Source: Nostoc sp. B(2019)
GTDB lineage: Bacteria; Cyanobacteriota; Cyanobacteriia; Cyanobacteriales; Nostocaceae
Assembly: GCF_010091925.1 (NCBI RefSeq)
Contig: NZ_WVID01000037.1
Location: forward strand, 1-52,878
Length of the DNA stretch: 52,878 nt
Reading direction: 5' to 3'
Numbering within the stretch: the first letter of the stretch is position 1; each line of letters begins with the position of its first letter. Both the position numbers and the translations under genes were made by a program. Shown here piece by piece: positions 8,525 through 16,089 of the stretch. The notes beneath the pieces were generated by a model. It was not told the origin of the DNA, searched no databases, and was given only the letters and a program-made list of their open reading frames with translations.

Positions 8525-9097
8525 TTACTTTGAGCAATTGCTCCACTGCGCTCTTGTGATTCGCCAATTGACCTCGCTCCAACCTCGTTTGGACATCCAT
8601 GTGGAACCTGGACGGATGGTAACTACTTCTGCTCCCATCCACCCTGCCAACCGAGCGACCCGCACATTTGCACTGACTGTGAAACCAGAGATCACGTCTA
8701 GCCTGAGTTCCCTAAATCCGAAGTCGAGCAGGGCACGTCCAACCTCGATCGCGTAGGCATATCGCCCCCAATAGTCTGGTGCAAGTTCAATCCCCAGTTC
8801 CATTTCACCTGCATCATACCCCCTTCCCCGTAATCCGCAGCAACCGACAAGCGCGTAAGGTTCACGCCGTTGGACAATCGCAAGCTGGTAGTTAAGTCGA
8901 GGCTGCTCAGAAGCCCATGTGCAAAATGTCTCAAACAAACGTGCTGAATTTTCGGGACTAGCTTCGCCCCTTTGAGAAAATATTTGACTGCGTGGATCGG
9001 CTTGATAGTTTAGGAATGACAATCTATCTAACTCAACGAAATCACGCAGCAGAAATCTCTTGGTCACTATCTCTATATCAATAGCTGAATGGTTCAT
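8525..9097 (-). CDS. GNAT acetyltransferase, RimJ/RimL-like
   Basis: The 190-residue protein starts near TKRFLLRDF, the usual opening of RimJ/RimL-type N-acetyltransferases, and has GIELAPDYWGRYAYAIEVG, matching the acetyl-CoA pyrophosphate-binding loop, then SANVRVARLAGWMGA as the C-terminal motif. These enzymes move an acetyl group from acetyl-CoA to an amine, for example a protein N-terminus or an antibiotic; the substrate here is unknown. It is one of four GNAT genes within 3 kb. The high-GC core differs from the AT-rich surroundings, consistent with transfer. Confidence 0.85.
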   Translation of the reverse strand: MNHSAIDIEIVTKRFLLRDFVELDRLSFLNYQADPRSQIFSQRGEASPENSARLFETFCTWASEQPRLNYQLAIVQRREPYALVGCCGLRGRGYDAGEMELGIELAPDYWGRYAYAIEVGRALLDFGFRELRLDVISGFTVSANVRVARLAGWMGAEVVTIRPGSTWMSKRGWSEVNWRITRAQWSNCSK

Positions 9098-9231
9098 ACG
9101 GTTTTAATTGGATAGAAGCTTTGCATGAGTGTCAAGCATGGGTCGAGGAACTGGTCGGTTTCATTCGGAATAAGCAGGCATATTATCGGCGAGGTTTAAG
9201 GGCTATGAAGCTTATACAGCAGGCTCTTTAG
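9085..9231 (+). pseudogene. Orphan 3' coding fragment
   Basis: Between an in-frame TAG and the TAG at 9229-9231 runs NWIEALHECQAWVEELVGFI and a basic tail. The composition is convincingly coding but the start is missing, and the first bases overlap the 5' end of the leftward GNAT gene. The parent gene is unknown. Confidence 0.35.
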
Positions 9232-9422
9232 CTCACTTGTCCCCCCTTGAACCAATCGCGTGCGATCGTCCTTGCTAATTTGCAATTGAGGAATCAGGGA
9301 TAAAGGTTGAGTATTGGAAGATAGGTAAGTCGGTAGAAAAATTTATAAGTATGTAACAAACAGGAGAGCAGAAGAATAAGAGTTAAATCTTACACTGTGC
9401 GGTTGGTTTGGAATGGTGAACT

Positions 9423-9902
9423 TCACAGCTTCTTAAAGTACCTGGCAACTGGGAACAACCCGAAACCCATCTTTTCATAGATGCAACGTGCTGGTGCATG
9501 ACCAGGGTCTCCTCCAGTCTCGACCATAGCAACAGACATACCAGCAGCTTTCATCCAATTAAGAGCGAACTCGACTAGAGCGGCTCCAATGCCTTGACGT
9601 TGATAATCTGGATCAACGGCAATCATGTAGATTTCTCCCATACTACTGTCTGAATGGAGTTTCACGGCTACAAAGCCCACAGTTGAATCAGAGTCGATGG
9701 CAACCCACACCTTCATGTCTGCTGTAGTACAGACGGACTCGACAGCATTAAGCTGGCTTACACGCCAACCATCAGGGTAGAATGAATGGTACACCTCAAT
9801 ATCCATCGCTTTTTGAATCGAATCAAAGACCGGACTCCATGCCCGAAGCGAAAGACTTTTGATGGTATCAAGTTGATTATCTTCGTATGGTTCAATTCGC
9901 AT
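9423..9902 (-). CDS. GNAT family N-acetyltransferase
   Basis: The 159-residue protein has the GNAT core: YMIAVDPDYQRQGIGAALVE at about residues 92-111, with the Q-R-x-G-I-G acetyl-CoA loop, then ARCIYEKMGFGLF near the C-terminus. The substrate is unknown. It is transcribed leftward and separated from the next GNAT (10229) by a ParB/KorB-like fragment. The start MRIEPYEDNQL is typical of the family, so the ATG at 9902 is accepted. Confidence 0.85.
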   Translation of the reverse strand: MRIEPYEDNQLDTIKSLSLRAWSPVFDSIQKAMDIEVYHSFYPDGWRVSQLNAVESVCTTADMKVWVAIDSDSTVGFVAVKLHSDSSMGEIYMIAVDPDYQRQGIGAALVEFALNWMKAAGMSVAMVETGGDPGHAPARCIYEKMGFGLFPVARYFKKL

Positions 9903-9953
9903 AAGGGTATTATGTGGTTATAGTATGTTACATAAATACTACCAGCTAATCTT

Positions 9954-10251
9954 TTGTTTTTCTGGTATGGGGAGTACACCGTCAGAATTGACCACCTCAA
10001 GCCACTGAACTACCTGGAATTGGAATGTCAGCAGATGCAGCAGATTAGCGATGGCGTAACCGCCCACCGTAGGTGATCGCATTCGTAGGCTACGGGAGAA
10101 TGAGAATTTGGAAGAGGCTGCCCGTGCTGTGCTGAAGCATCTGGGGGAACTGAAGCGACCGTATTTAACGGCTGAGGAGGAGAATCTGTTGGGTTTGATT
10201 GAGCAGGAATATGGGGTTAATGAAGGAAATGAGCCGATTGCACATTCGTGA
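9954..10251 (+). pseudogene. ParB/KorB-like gene 3' fragment (copy F2)
   Basis: Reading from FWYGEYTVRIDHLK through ECQQMQQISD, then after a dispersed repeat ENLEEAARAVLKHLGELKRP and EQEYGV, the fragment matches about the last 90 residues of the gene at 50078. The repeat at 10048-10080 interrupts it. The next gene starts inside its tail. Confidence 0.75.
10048..10080 (-). repeat. Short dispersed repeat, family A
   Basis: On the minus strand the element reads GCGATCACCTACGGTGGGC followed by GGTTACGCCATCGC. Near-identical copies occur at 26105-26132 and 31939-31971. Here it splits a HIP1-like GCGATCGC site in fragment F2. Confidence 0.75.
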
Positions 10252-10696
10252 AGATGACTTGACAGGTAAAAATATTGCTGACCTTTTGAGGGAACATCTC
10301 GAAAATATGCATGAGATTACCCCACCCGAAAGCGTTCATGCTCTTGATATAGAGGCATTGCGTTCGTCTGATATTACTTTTTGGACGGCTTGGGATGGCG
10401 AAGAACTGCTTGGATGCGGGGCATTGAAAGAACTCTCTTCAACAAGTGGCGAAATCAAATCAATGCGTACAGCCAAGGCTTACCGTCGTCAGGGTGTCGC
10501 CTCCAAAATTCTGGAACACATTATTAAAGAAGCCCAACGGCGTGGTTACGATTGCTTGAACTTAGAAACAGGGGCAATTCCAGAATTCGCTCCAGCACGA
10601 GCTTTGTATACACGGTATGGGTTTGAGTACCGAGACCCCTTTGCTGAATACATTAATGACCCGAACAGCGTATTTATGACGAAAAAGCTTGCTTGA
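10229..10696 (+). CDS. GNAT family N-acetyltransferase
   Basis: I place the start at the ATG at 10229 (MSRLHIREDDLTG) because the ten codons upstream belong to the tail of fragment F2, not to this family. The 155-residue product shows SMRTAKAYRRQGVASKILE, the acetyl-CoA loop with Q/R-x-x-G-V-A, and ARALYTRYGFEYR near the end. It resembles the YjgM/PhnO-like group seen widely in bacteria; the substrate is unknown. It may be translated from the ParB-like fragment's ribosome-binding context. Confidence 0.85.
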   Translation: MSRLHIREDDLTGKNIADLLREHLENMHEITPPESVHALDIEALRSSDITFWTAWDGEELLGCGALKELSSTSGEIKSMRTAKAYRRQGVASKILEHIIKEAQRRGYDCLNLETGAIPEFAPARALYTRYGFEYRDPFAEYINDPNSVFMTKKLA

Positions 10697-10706
10697 TTGG
10701 TTAGTA

Positions 10707-10873
10707 ACAATTACCATTATTGCTGTTGAACTTCCAGAACTGACCTAGCAGGAAATTAGCGATAAGCCTGACGGCATGGCTACGCTTACCGCTTGCACTT
10801 GGAACGCAAAGTTGAAAGAGCATTTTTTGAAGCAGGAAAGGCGTTGATGGAGTTACGTGATCGTAAGTTATAA
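10707..10873 (+). pseudogene. ParB/KorB-like gene 5' fragment (copy F4)
   Basis: This piece matches the N-terminal part of the family: it reads AVELPELT, then a TAG in place of a Glu codon, then (after a repeat) HLERKVERAFFEAGKALMEL and RDRKL with a stop. The same block is in the genes at 13381 and 50078. Two stop codons and the inserted repeat show it is dead. Confidence 0.75.
10764..10790. repeat. Short dispersed repeat in fragment F4
   Basis: A 26-nt GC-rich element (AAGCCTGACGGCATGGCTAC) interrupts the site that reads GCGATCGC in the intact paralogues. Confidence 0.55.
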
Positions 10874-10914
10874 TTATGGCTATTTTTATATAGTCAGTGT
10901 GCAATAAGCTCCTG

Positions 10915-11436
10915 TTAGGCATCATGGTTGAAATATAATGCCAGATGCTCCTCATCGAAATATGTACCATCAATAAATAAAGCATCACGCTCTAACCCGA
11001 AACGCTCAAAACCCCGTGATTTATAAAGAGAAACTGCTGCTACGTTGGTTGTAGTGACCGCGAGGATAATCTGTCGTAGTCCATCAATTTGTTGAGCATG
11101 GGATAATGCCTCATCGAGAAGGGTGGCTGCAACGCCTTGCCTGCGAAACTCAGGCAAAACATACATACTCCAGAGAGAACCAATGTGAGTACGCTTCAAA
11201 CGGCTTTCGCGTGAGAAGCCGAGCATACCAATAAGTCGATCTTTGTCGCCGAAAGCACCGAAAATACCGTTAGCAGAATCATCATGAGGGCGAAGTCTGG
11301 CAGCAAAGTCAGTCAAAGAAAAACAGGATTCCTGCTCATAACTGGAAGCAAAAGCCGTCGGTGACTCTATCAATGCTTGGAGACGCAGGTCACGGTAAAC
11401 GACGACATCCTGGGAGTTTAAAAATCGGATTTCCAT
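10915..11436 (-). CDS. GNAT family N-acetyltransferase
   Basis: The 173-residue protein begins MEIRFLNSQDVVVYRDLRL, a normal GNAT opening, and has SMYVLPEFRRQGVAATLLDE with the R-R-x-G-V-A acetyl-CoA loop at about residues 90-108, then AAVSLYKSRGFERFG. It is the fourth GNAT in this cluster and runs leftward. The substrate is unknown; similar proteins include ribosomal and small-molecule acetyltransferases. Confidence 0.85.
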   Translation of the reverse strand: MEIRFLNSQDVVVYRDLRLQALIESPTAFASSYEQESCFSLTDFAARLRPHDDSANGIFGAFGDKDRLIGMLGFSRESRLKRTHIGSLWSMYVLPEFRRQGVAATLLDEALSHAQQIDGLRQIILAVTTTNVAAVSLYKSRGFERFGLERDALFIDGTYFDEEHLALYFNHDA

Positions 11437-11613
11437 TTCAAAAGCGAGAAAGGATATCTAGAATTTTTCTGGATACTGTTCAACAAAACATAATATACAG
11501 AGTTTTTTGTTCAAATACTTTTCCCCTTTTCCCAGTCCTCACCCACCCTTTGCTTGGGTTGGCAGACTACTAGTTATAATCTAAGCTATATGCTTGCGGA
11601 GGTCAGGCTTTCT

Positions 11614-12015
11614 ATGACTGCACAAAAAGAAATTCGCAAAAGAGCGATCGCTCTGCTGGAACAATTACCAGGAGAATCTTTAGTAAAGGCAGTGGAATTT
11701 TTAGAATCCCTTTCTCATGAGGCTTTACAGGTATCAGAAGCGCTAAAATCTGAAGCCAGTGAAGTAGCTTTAATTCAAATTATTCAACGCCGTCTATCTT
11801 CTAAAGAACAAGACAGATTAACTTATTTGCGTCAGAGAAACGAAGCTGGAGTTATTACACAGACAGAGCATCAAGAACTACTAATGTATGTTGAGCGTGT
11901 CGAACAACAAGATGCTGAACGCGCAGAAGCATTAATTAAACTGGCTCAACTTCGTCAAGTTGATTTGAAAGTGCTGATTAACGAGTTCTTATCTACACAT
12001 AGCGATGTAGCCTAA
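11614..12015 (+). CDS. Hypothetical helical protein, 133 aa
   Basis: I choose the ATG at 11614 (MTAQKEIRKRAIALLEQL) because the codons before it read as poor protein. The product is almost wholly alpha-helical and charged, with SLVKAVEFLESLSHEA resembling the DUF2281/antitoxin-like opening of small cyanobacterial proteins. Its stop overlaps the ATG of the following HNH gene (TAATG), so the two are translationally coupled. It may be a partner, such as an immunity or antitoxin-like protein, for the nuclease; this is inference from context. Confidence 0.65.
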   Translation: MTAQKEIRKRAIALLEQLPGESLVKAVEFLESLSHEALQVSEALKSEASEVALIQIIQRRLSSKEQDRLTYLRQRNEAGVITQTEHQELLMYVERVEQQDAERAEALIKLAQLRQVDLKVLINEFLSTHSDVA

Positions 12016-12452
12016 TGTCACGAACCCCAGAATCAATGAGGCGTATTGTTGCTGTTCGTGCGGGTGGTTACTGTGAATATTGCTGTTGTTATGAGCAATT
12101 TGCCACACAGAGTTTTACGGTTGAGCATATAAAACCCCGAAAAGCAGGTGGTGAAACAATTTTGGAAAATCTTGCTTGGAGTTGCTTTGGTTGTAATAGT
12201 TATAAACACACCAAAACACAGGCAACAGATCCAGAAACAGGAGAAAAAATTGCGTTGTATAACCCTCGGCTACAAGTTTGGAGCGAACATTTTGACTGGA
12301 GTGACGATTTTACACAGGTGATTGGTAAGACGCCTTGTGGTAGAGCAACGGTTGAAGCTTTGCGTTTCAACCGTTATGGTGTTGTTAATCTACGCCGTTT
12401 GTTAAGGAGTGCAAATCTGCACCCACCAAAGAAGATAGAAGATGATGAGTAG
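12015..12452 (+). CDS. HNH endonuclease
   Basis: The 145-residue protein has a zinc-binding pair (GGYCEYC, Cys20/Cys23), the nuclease motif TVEHIKPRKAGG with His38, an Asn in ENLAWSC, and the second zinc pair CFGCN (Cys57/Cys60). This is the compact HNH arrangement seen in many cyanobacterial free-standing nucleases. It is coupled to the preceding gene by a one-base overlap. Whether it acts in defence, as a toxin or as a homing nuclease cannot be told from the sequence. Confidence 0.85.
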   Translation: MSRTPESMRRIVAVRAGGYCEYCCCYEQFATQSFTVEHIKPRKAGGETILENLAWSCFGCNSYKHTKTQATDPETGEKIALYNPRLQVWSEHFDWSDDFTQVIGKTPCGRATVEALRFNRYGVVNLRRLLRSANLHPPKKIEDDE

Positions 12453-12522
12453 CATTCTTTGTTCACGTTTGCGCTTTTGGATTTAGGCGATTGGTAGAAT
12501 AGTGAACGCTTCAATTAATCAG

Positions 12523-12738
12523 TTAATCATACGTAAACAACTGAATATTCTTACAATCAATGCATTTACACGCCCGTAGCCTTTCACCTTCCCCCCAGCC
12601 AGCCTCATCCGCCCGGAAATACACCCACTGACTTACTGATTCTCCAACGGTACGACCCCAAACAAAATTTTGTGAGCCGCAGATAGGACATGGCGTTTCT
12701 TGTAGGCTACGGTTTTCTTGATTTGGTTGCTTGTTCAT
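12523..12738 (-). CDS. Small zinc-ribbon protein, hypothetical
   Basis: Starting at the ATG at 12738 (MNKQPNQENRSL), the 71-residue product has CPICG and CKCIDCKN, two CxxC knuckles that should bind one zinc. No catalytic motif is visible. The upstream ATG at 12774 would add 12 residues with weak coding character. Its role is unknown. Confidence 0.55.
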   Translation of the reverse strand: MNKQPNQENRSLQETPCPICGSQNFVWGRTVGESVSQWVYFRADEAGWGEGERLRACKCIDCKNIQLFTYD

Positions 12739-12841
12739 GATCTCTCCACTATCAATTCTGAGTGCAATCTTCAAGAGTATTGCGCTCTAAGTGTGATCGC
12801 TCCAGATTGAATTACCGATTATCCCTAGACATTGTTGATTT

Positions 12842-13036
12842 CTATTTCCAGCAATCATCACCATAAAGTACTTTCTGTTCTCCGTTGGGTAAAAATCTCG
12901 CGCACCATCCGTTTCTAACACGCCAGCGGTCAATAGCAATTCCAGCAAGCATCACAGCTACTACACCCAAAGCTATAGCTAACCCAACACGCTGCCAACG
13001 GAAGTTGCGTTTGTTTTCTTGAGTTTTCATCTGCAT
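12842..13036 (-). CDS. Small single-pass membrane protein, hypothetical
   Basis: The 64-residue product has one hydrophobic helix (VGLAIALGVVAVMLAGIAI, about residues 17-35) flanked by Arg, and a short outside tail with two cysteines (NGWC, DDCW). It could be a small membrane or secreted peptide. It follows the zinc-ribbon gene in the same direction across a 100-bp gap. Confidence 0.45.
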   Translation of the reverse strand: MQMKTQENKRNFRWQRVGLAIALGVVAVMLAGIAIDRWRVRNGWCARFLPNGEQKVLYGDDCWK

Positions 13037-13269
13037 GATGAAGAGTGCTGAGTTGAAAGTGCTGAGTGCTGAGTTAAAAGACCACCCACAAGGGGTGGGG
13101 TATCAACCTACTCCTAAAAAAAAGATTCCGCCCACGAGGGGCAGGGCAAATACCTACGTGCAAAAGTGCTGAGTACTCTTTTTCTTGCTCAGCACTCAGG
13201 ACTCAGCACTCAGTACTGAGTAAGGTAAATTTGAGGCTGTTTTACCATAGCAACAAAATTTCAATAAAA

Positions 13270-13299
13270 AACCCCAACCTCAGCAAAGGTTTGGGGAAG
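13270..13299 (-). terminator. Hairpin with T-run on the minus strand
   Basis: On the minus strand CCCCAAACCT pairs with AGGTTGGGG and is followed by TTTTTT, a good intrinsic terminator shape. The rest of 13037-13380 holds direct repeats of the word GTGCTGAGT and two GGGGTGGG-type hairpins, and no gene. Confidence 0.55.
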
Positions 13300-13380
13300 A
13301 AATTTGAATATAGTTAGTTATACACTCATCATGGCACAACTCAATATCTATTCAAGCGCTGTTAGCTTGGAGGTGGAATC

Positions 13381-14148
13381 ATGACCAAACCACCACCCCG
13401 TAAGCGCAACAAAGCCACCTCTGCTGCATCTGCCGATTCAATACCAGCACCTAAGCCAGACAATCAGAATGTTGTAACCATTGATGTATCTGCTGTTGAA
13501 GTACCAGAGTTGACGGAGGAAGAACAAAGCGATCGCCTGCTCCTAGAGAGAAAAGTGGAACGGGCGTTTTTTGAAGCTGGGAAGGCTTTATTAGAATTAC
13601 ACGATCGCAGATTGTACCGTTCTACGCATAAAACGTTTGAGGAATACTGCAAAGATAGATTTGGCTACAGCCGCAGACAGCCCTACCATTTAATAGAAGC
13701 TGCGGTTATTTTTGATAATTTGGTGGAAAAATGTGAACGGAACGTTCACATTTTGCCGACTAATGAGTGGCAAATCAGGCCACTGTCCAAGCTTGACGCG
13801 GACATTCAGCCCGAAGCATGGGAGCAAGCTGTAGAGTCTGCCAATGGGAAAGTACCGTCTCATCGCATCGTGAAAGATGTTGTGCAGCGCATCATGGAAA
13901 GGACGAAAGTACCAAACAACTACCAAGTTGGCGAAGTATGCCAAATTATTGCGAGGGATAATCCTGATTTACGCGGGAAGGGCGGGTGTTGGGCGATTGT
14001 CAGCCAAGTAAATGAATTTAGTTGTACTGTGAAAATCTGGAATGGAGAACTTACGGTTGGGCTGAAGCACTTGAAATCTTACGACTATCTAACGCAGGAC
14101 TGTGAAAATATGCAAGGAATATGCGATCGCATTAACCGAGGGGAGTGA
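13381..14148 (+). CDS. ParB/KorB-like HTH protein, C-terminally truncated
   Basis: The 255-residue product aligns along its length with the 320-residue protein at 50078: a Pro/Ala/Ser-rich head, VERAFFEAGKALLELHDRR, EEYCKDRFGYSRRQPYHLIE (a likely helix-turn-helix at about 85-108), and a C-terminal SH3/KOW-like block CWAIVSQVNEFSCTVKIW. It stops at CDRINRGE, about 60 residues short, so the tail found in the other copy is missing. This is exactly the region that exists as separate fragments at 6700 and 9954. The ribosome-binding site GGAGGTGGAAT is shared with the other copy. It probably binds DNA, perhaps as a plasmid regulator or partition factor. Confidence 0.65.
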   Translation: MTKPPPRKRNKATSAASADSIPAPKPDNQNVVTIDVSAVEVPELTEEEQSDRLLLERKVERAFFEAGKALLELHDRRLYRSTHKTFEEYCKDRFGYSRRQPYHLIEAAVIFDNLVEKCERNVHILPTNEWQIRPLSKLDADIQPEAWEQAVESANGKVPSHRIVKDVVQRIMERTKVPNNYQVGEVCQIIARDNPDLRGKGGCWAIVSQVNEFSCTVKIWNGELTVGLKHLKSYDYLTQDCENMQGICDRINRGE

Positions 14149-14269
14149 AGCTATGGCGATTGTTGTTTGTTCAGTAGGTTTGACCCAGATCACAATTTCA
14201 GAAGTAAATACAAATTACTATTGATACAGATAATAATCAGTCAGATCTACGTAGATAAATAAAGTCAGT

Positions 14270-14542
14270 ATTCTTGAGTATCCTTACTGCTTTTCTCTGG
14301 GACGCCAACTGTAGCACAAACGAGTCTTCCAAAGATGACGGTGGTTAGTGTGGGTGGGCAATACGTTGAGAGTCCGCAATCCTCAAGGACAACCATTGAC
14401 CATCCGCTTGGCTTGTGTTGATGCACCCGAACTCAAACAAAATCCTTGGGGGCAGCAGTCTAAATCTCGACTCCAGCAACTTCTGCCAGTGGGTCAGTCA
14501 ATGCAAGTTCGGTTAATTGAGCGTGATAAATATGTGAATTGA
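14270..14542 (+). pseudogene. Thermonuclease (SNase) gene, frameshifted and truncated
   Basis: The sequence encodes TVAQTSLPKMTVVSVG, then after a two-base loss near 14353 (where GDGNTL would be expected) TLRVRNPQGQPLTIRLACVD, APELKQNPWGQQSKSRL and VRLIERDKY, the N-terminal half of a staphylococcal-nuclease-like domain with its catalytic Asp and Arg region. It ends abruptly at 14540. About half the domain is gone. Confidence 0.75.
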
Positions 14543-14777
14543 TCAACAATATCATTAATTTATTTATGGGGGTCATCAATTTTGAATTTTGAATTCGGAT
14601 CGAAGCAACATGACTGGCTGTAGTTTGTGTGTACGACATGATGAAGTTATCAGATAGTACAGACTAATAAGATAAATTCCTTATTGCAAATATCCTGATA
14701 ATTGTTGTAAATTAAGCATTAATACTTTTTTAATTAAGAAATCTTCGCAATTTATTAACCAAAATTGCCGTTAAAAA

Positions 14778-15797
14778 ATGACCAATATCTTGACGGAAGA
14801 ACAAATCAATCAAATTGAACAGGAAACTTTAGAAAATTTAGAGGTATCGTATAACAATCAAGGTTTTGACAAAATTCAAAGATCCCGTAACATCCTATAT
14901 AATACTTTTTGTCAAGCAGTTGAATTCCGTCCAGGATTAAATCTAGAAATTTTTGATGATCGCTACTACCAGGAAGTTAGTTGTAAAATTGATCACTATA
15001 GTTTATACGCACTAACAGCAAAATTTTACTTATCAGGTAATCATCATGTAATTTGCCCTGGCATTACAGGAGTAAAGGAAAATTACCAAGAAACAGTAGG
15101 GAATAACTACTTGTTTTACCTACCAGATATTGAGGAAACAGAGCAATATTTTGCAGGCGATCGCATCTATTTAATTAGAATTTGTATAGATCTAGACTTC
15201 CTGAAATCCTTCATTAATGGAATAGAGCATCTACCAAAACAGTTGCAGCCTTTCTTAGAAAGAGACTCCCCACCTCTGTTTCACCGTCCAGTGGGTAAGA
15301 TTAACCTTCCAATGCAGACAGCATTACAGCAAATTCTCAATGTACCCTATCAAGGGATGATACAAAGAATGTATCTGGAAGGCAAGGTATTAGAATTGCT
15401 AGCTTTGCAGTTTGCTCAATTAATAGAGGCTGAGGGAGATAAACAACCTTTAATTAATCTCAAAGCTGGTGATGTTGAGAAAATTTATCAAGCCAGGGAT
15501 ATTCTTAGCAAAAACTATGATCATCCACCCTCATTGATTGATCTAGCGAAAAAAGTTGGTATTAATGACAACAAACTCAAGTACGGTTTCCGTGAAGTAT
15601 TTGGCACTACAGTATTTGGATATTTGCGTGACTATCGCCTAGAAATAGCGCGAAAGTTGCTACAGGAACAGAAGCAGAACGTGAGAACTGTAGTCAACAC
15701 AGTTGGTTATGCAAATCAAAGTCACTTCGCCGCCGCATTTAAACGTAAGTTTGGTGTCACTCCTCAAGATTGTCGGTTAGGGAGAAAAGCTGTGTAA
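14778..15797 (+). CDS. AraC-family regulator, PchR-like
   Basis: The 339-residue protein has an N-terminal sensing domain and a C-terminal double helix-turn-helix AraC domain (about residues 235-335) with KVGINDNKLKYGFREVFG and GYANQSHFAAAFKRKFGVTP, as in PchR-type siderophore regulators. Such proteins bind a ferric siderophore and switch on the matching uptake genes. It stands directly upstream of the TonB receptor and is probably the local activator. A half-site TTGCAAA lies about 80 bp upstream of its start; full inverted copies occur before the genes it may control. Confidence 0.85.
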   Translation: MTNILTEEQINQIEQETLENLEVSYNNQGFDKIQRSRNILYNTFCQAVEFRPGLNLEIFDDRYYQEVSCKIDHYSLYALTAKFYLSGNHHVICPGITGVKENYQETVGNNYLFYLPDIEETEQYFAGDRIYLIRICIDLDFLKSFINGIEHLPKQLQPFLERDSPPLFHRPVGKINLPMQTALQQILNVPYQGMIQRMYLEGKVLELLALQFAQLIEAEGDKQPLINLKAGDVEKIYQARDILSKNYDHPPSLIDLAKKVGINDNKLKYGFREVFGTTVFGYLRDYRLEIARKLLQEQKQNVRTVVNTVGYANQSHFAAAFKRKFGVTPQDCRLGRKAV

Positions 15798-16042
15798 TGA
15801 GAAATATTTCTACTCCCCACCTAAGTAGCGGCAGATTTATCAAGAATTACGTCTATCTATAGATTCACTGTTTAACCTCGCCCCTACTATCTTTCCTTGG
15901 CTGCAACTTGTTATGAGCTATTTGCTGCTTACTTGCGGGTTTATGTCAAAAATTAGTCATACTCTCCGTCTATGGTTCAAAACTCTCCGTCTACTATATA
16001 GACTAATCCTTCGTAAATTACATAAACTCTTTCCAAAGACAG

Positions 16043-16059
16043 TTGCAAATTATTTGCAA
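16043..16059. promoter_or_regulatory. Inverted repeat before the TonB receptor
   Basis: TTGCAAA and TTTGCAA form a perfect 7-bp inverted repeat with a 3-bp spacer, 30 bp before the receptor ATG. A related site is at 19756-19768 and a half-site at 14694. It is a candidate binding site for the AraC-type regulator at 14778. Confidence 0.5.
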
Positions 16060-16089
16060 TATTGAATTTGCCTTTGTGGAGTGAGGGGT

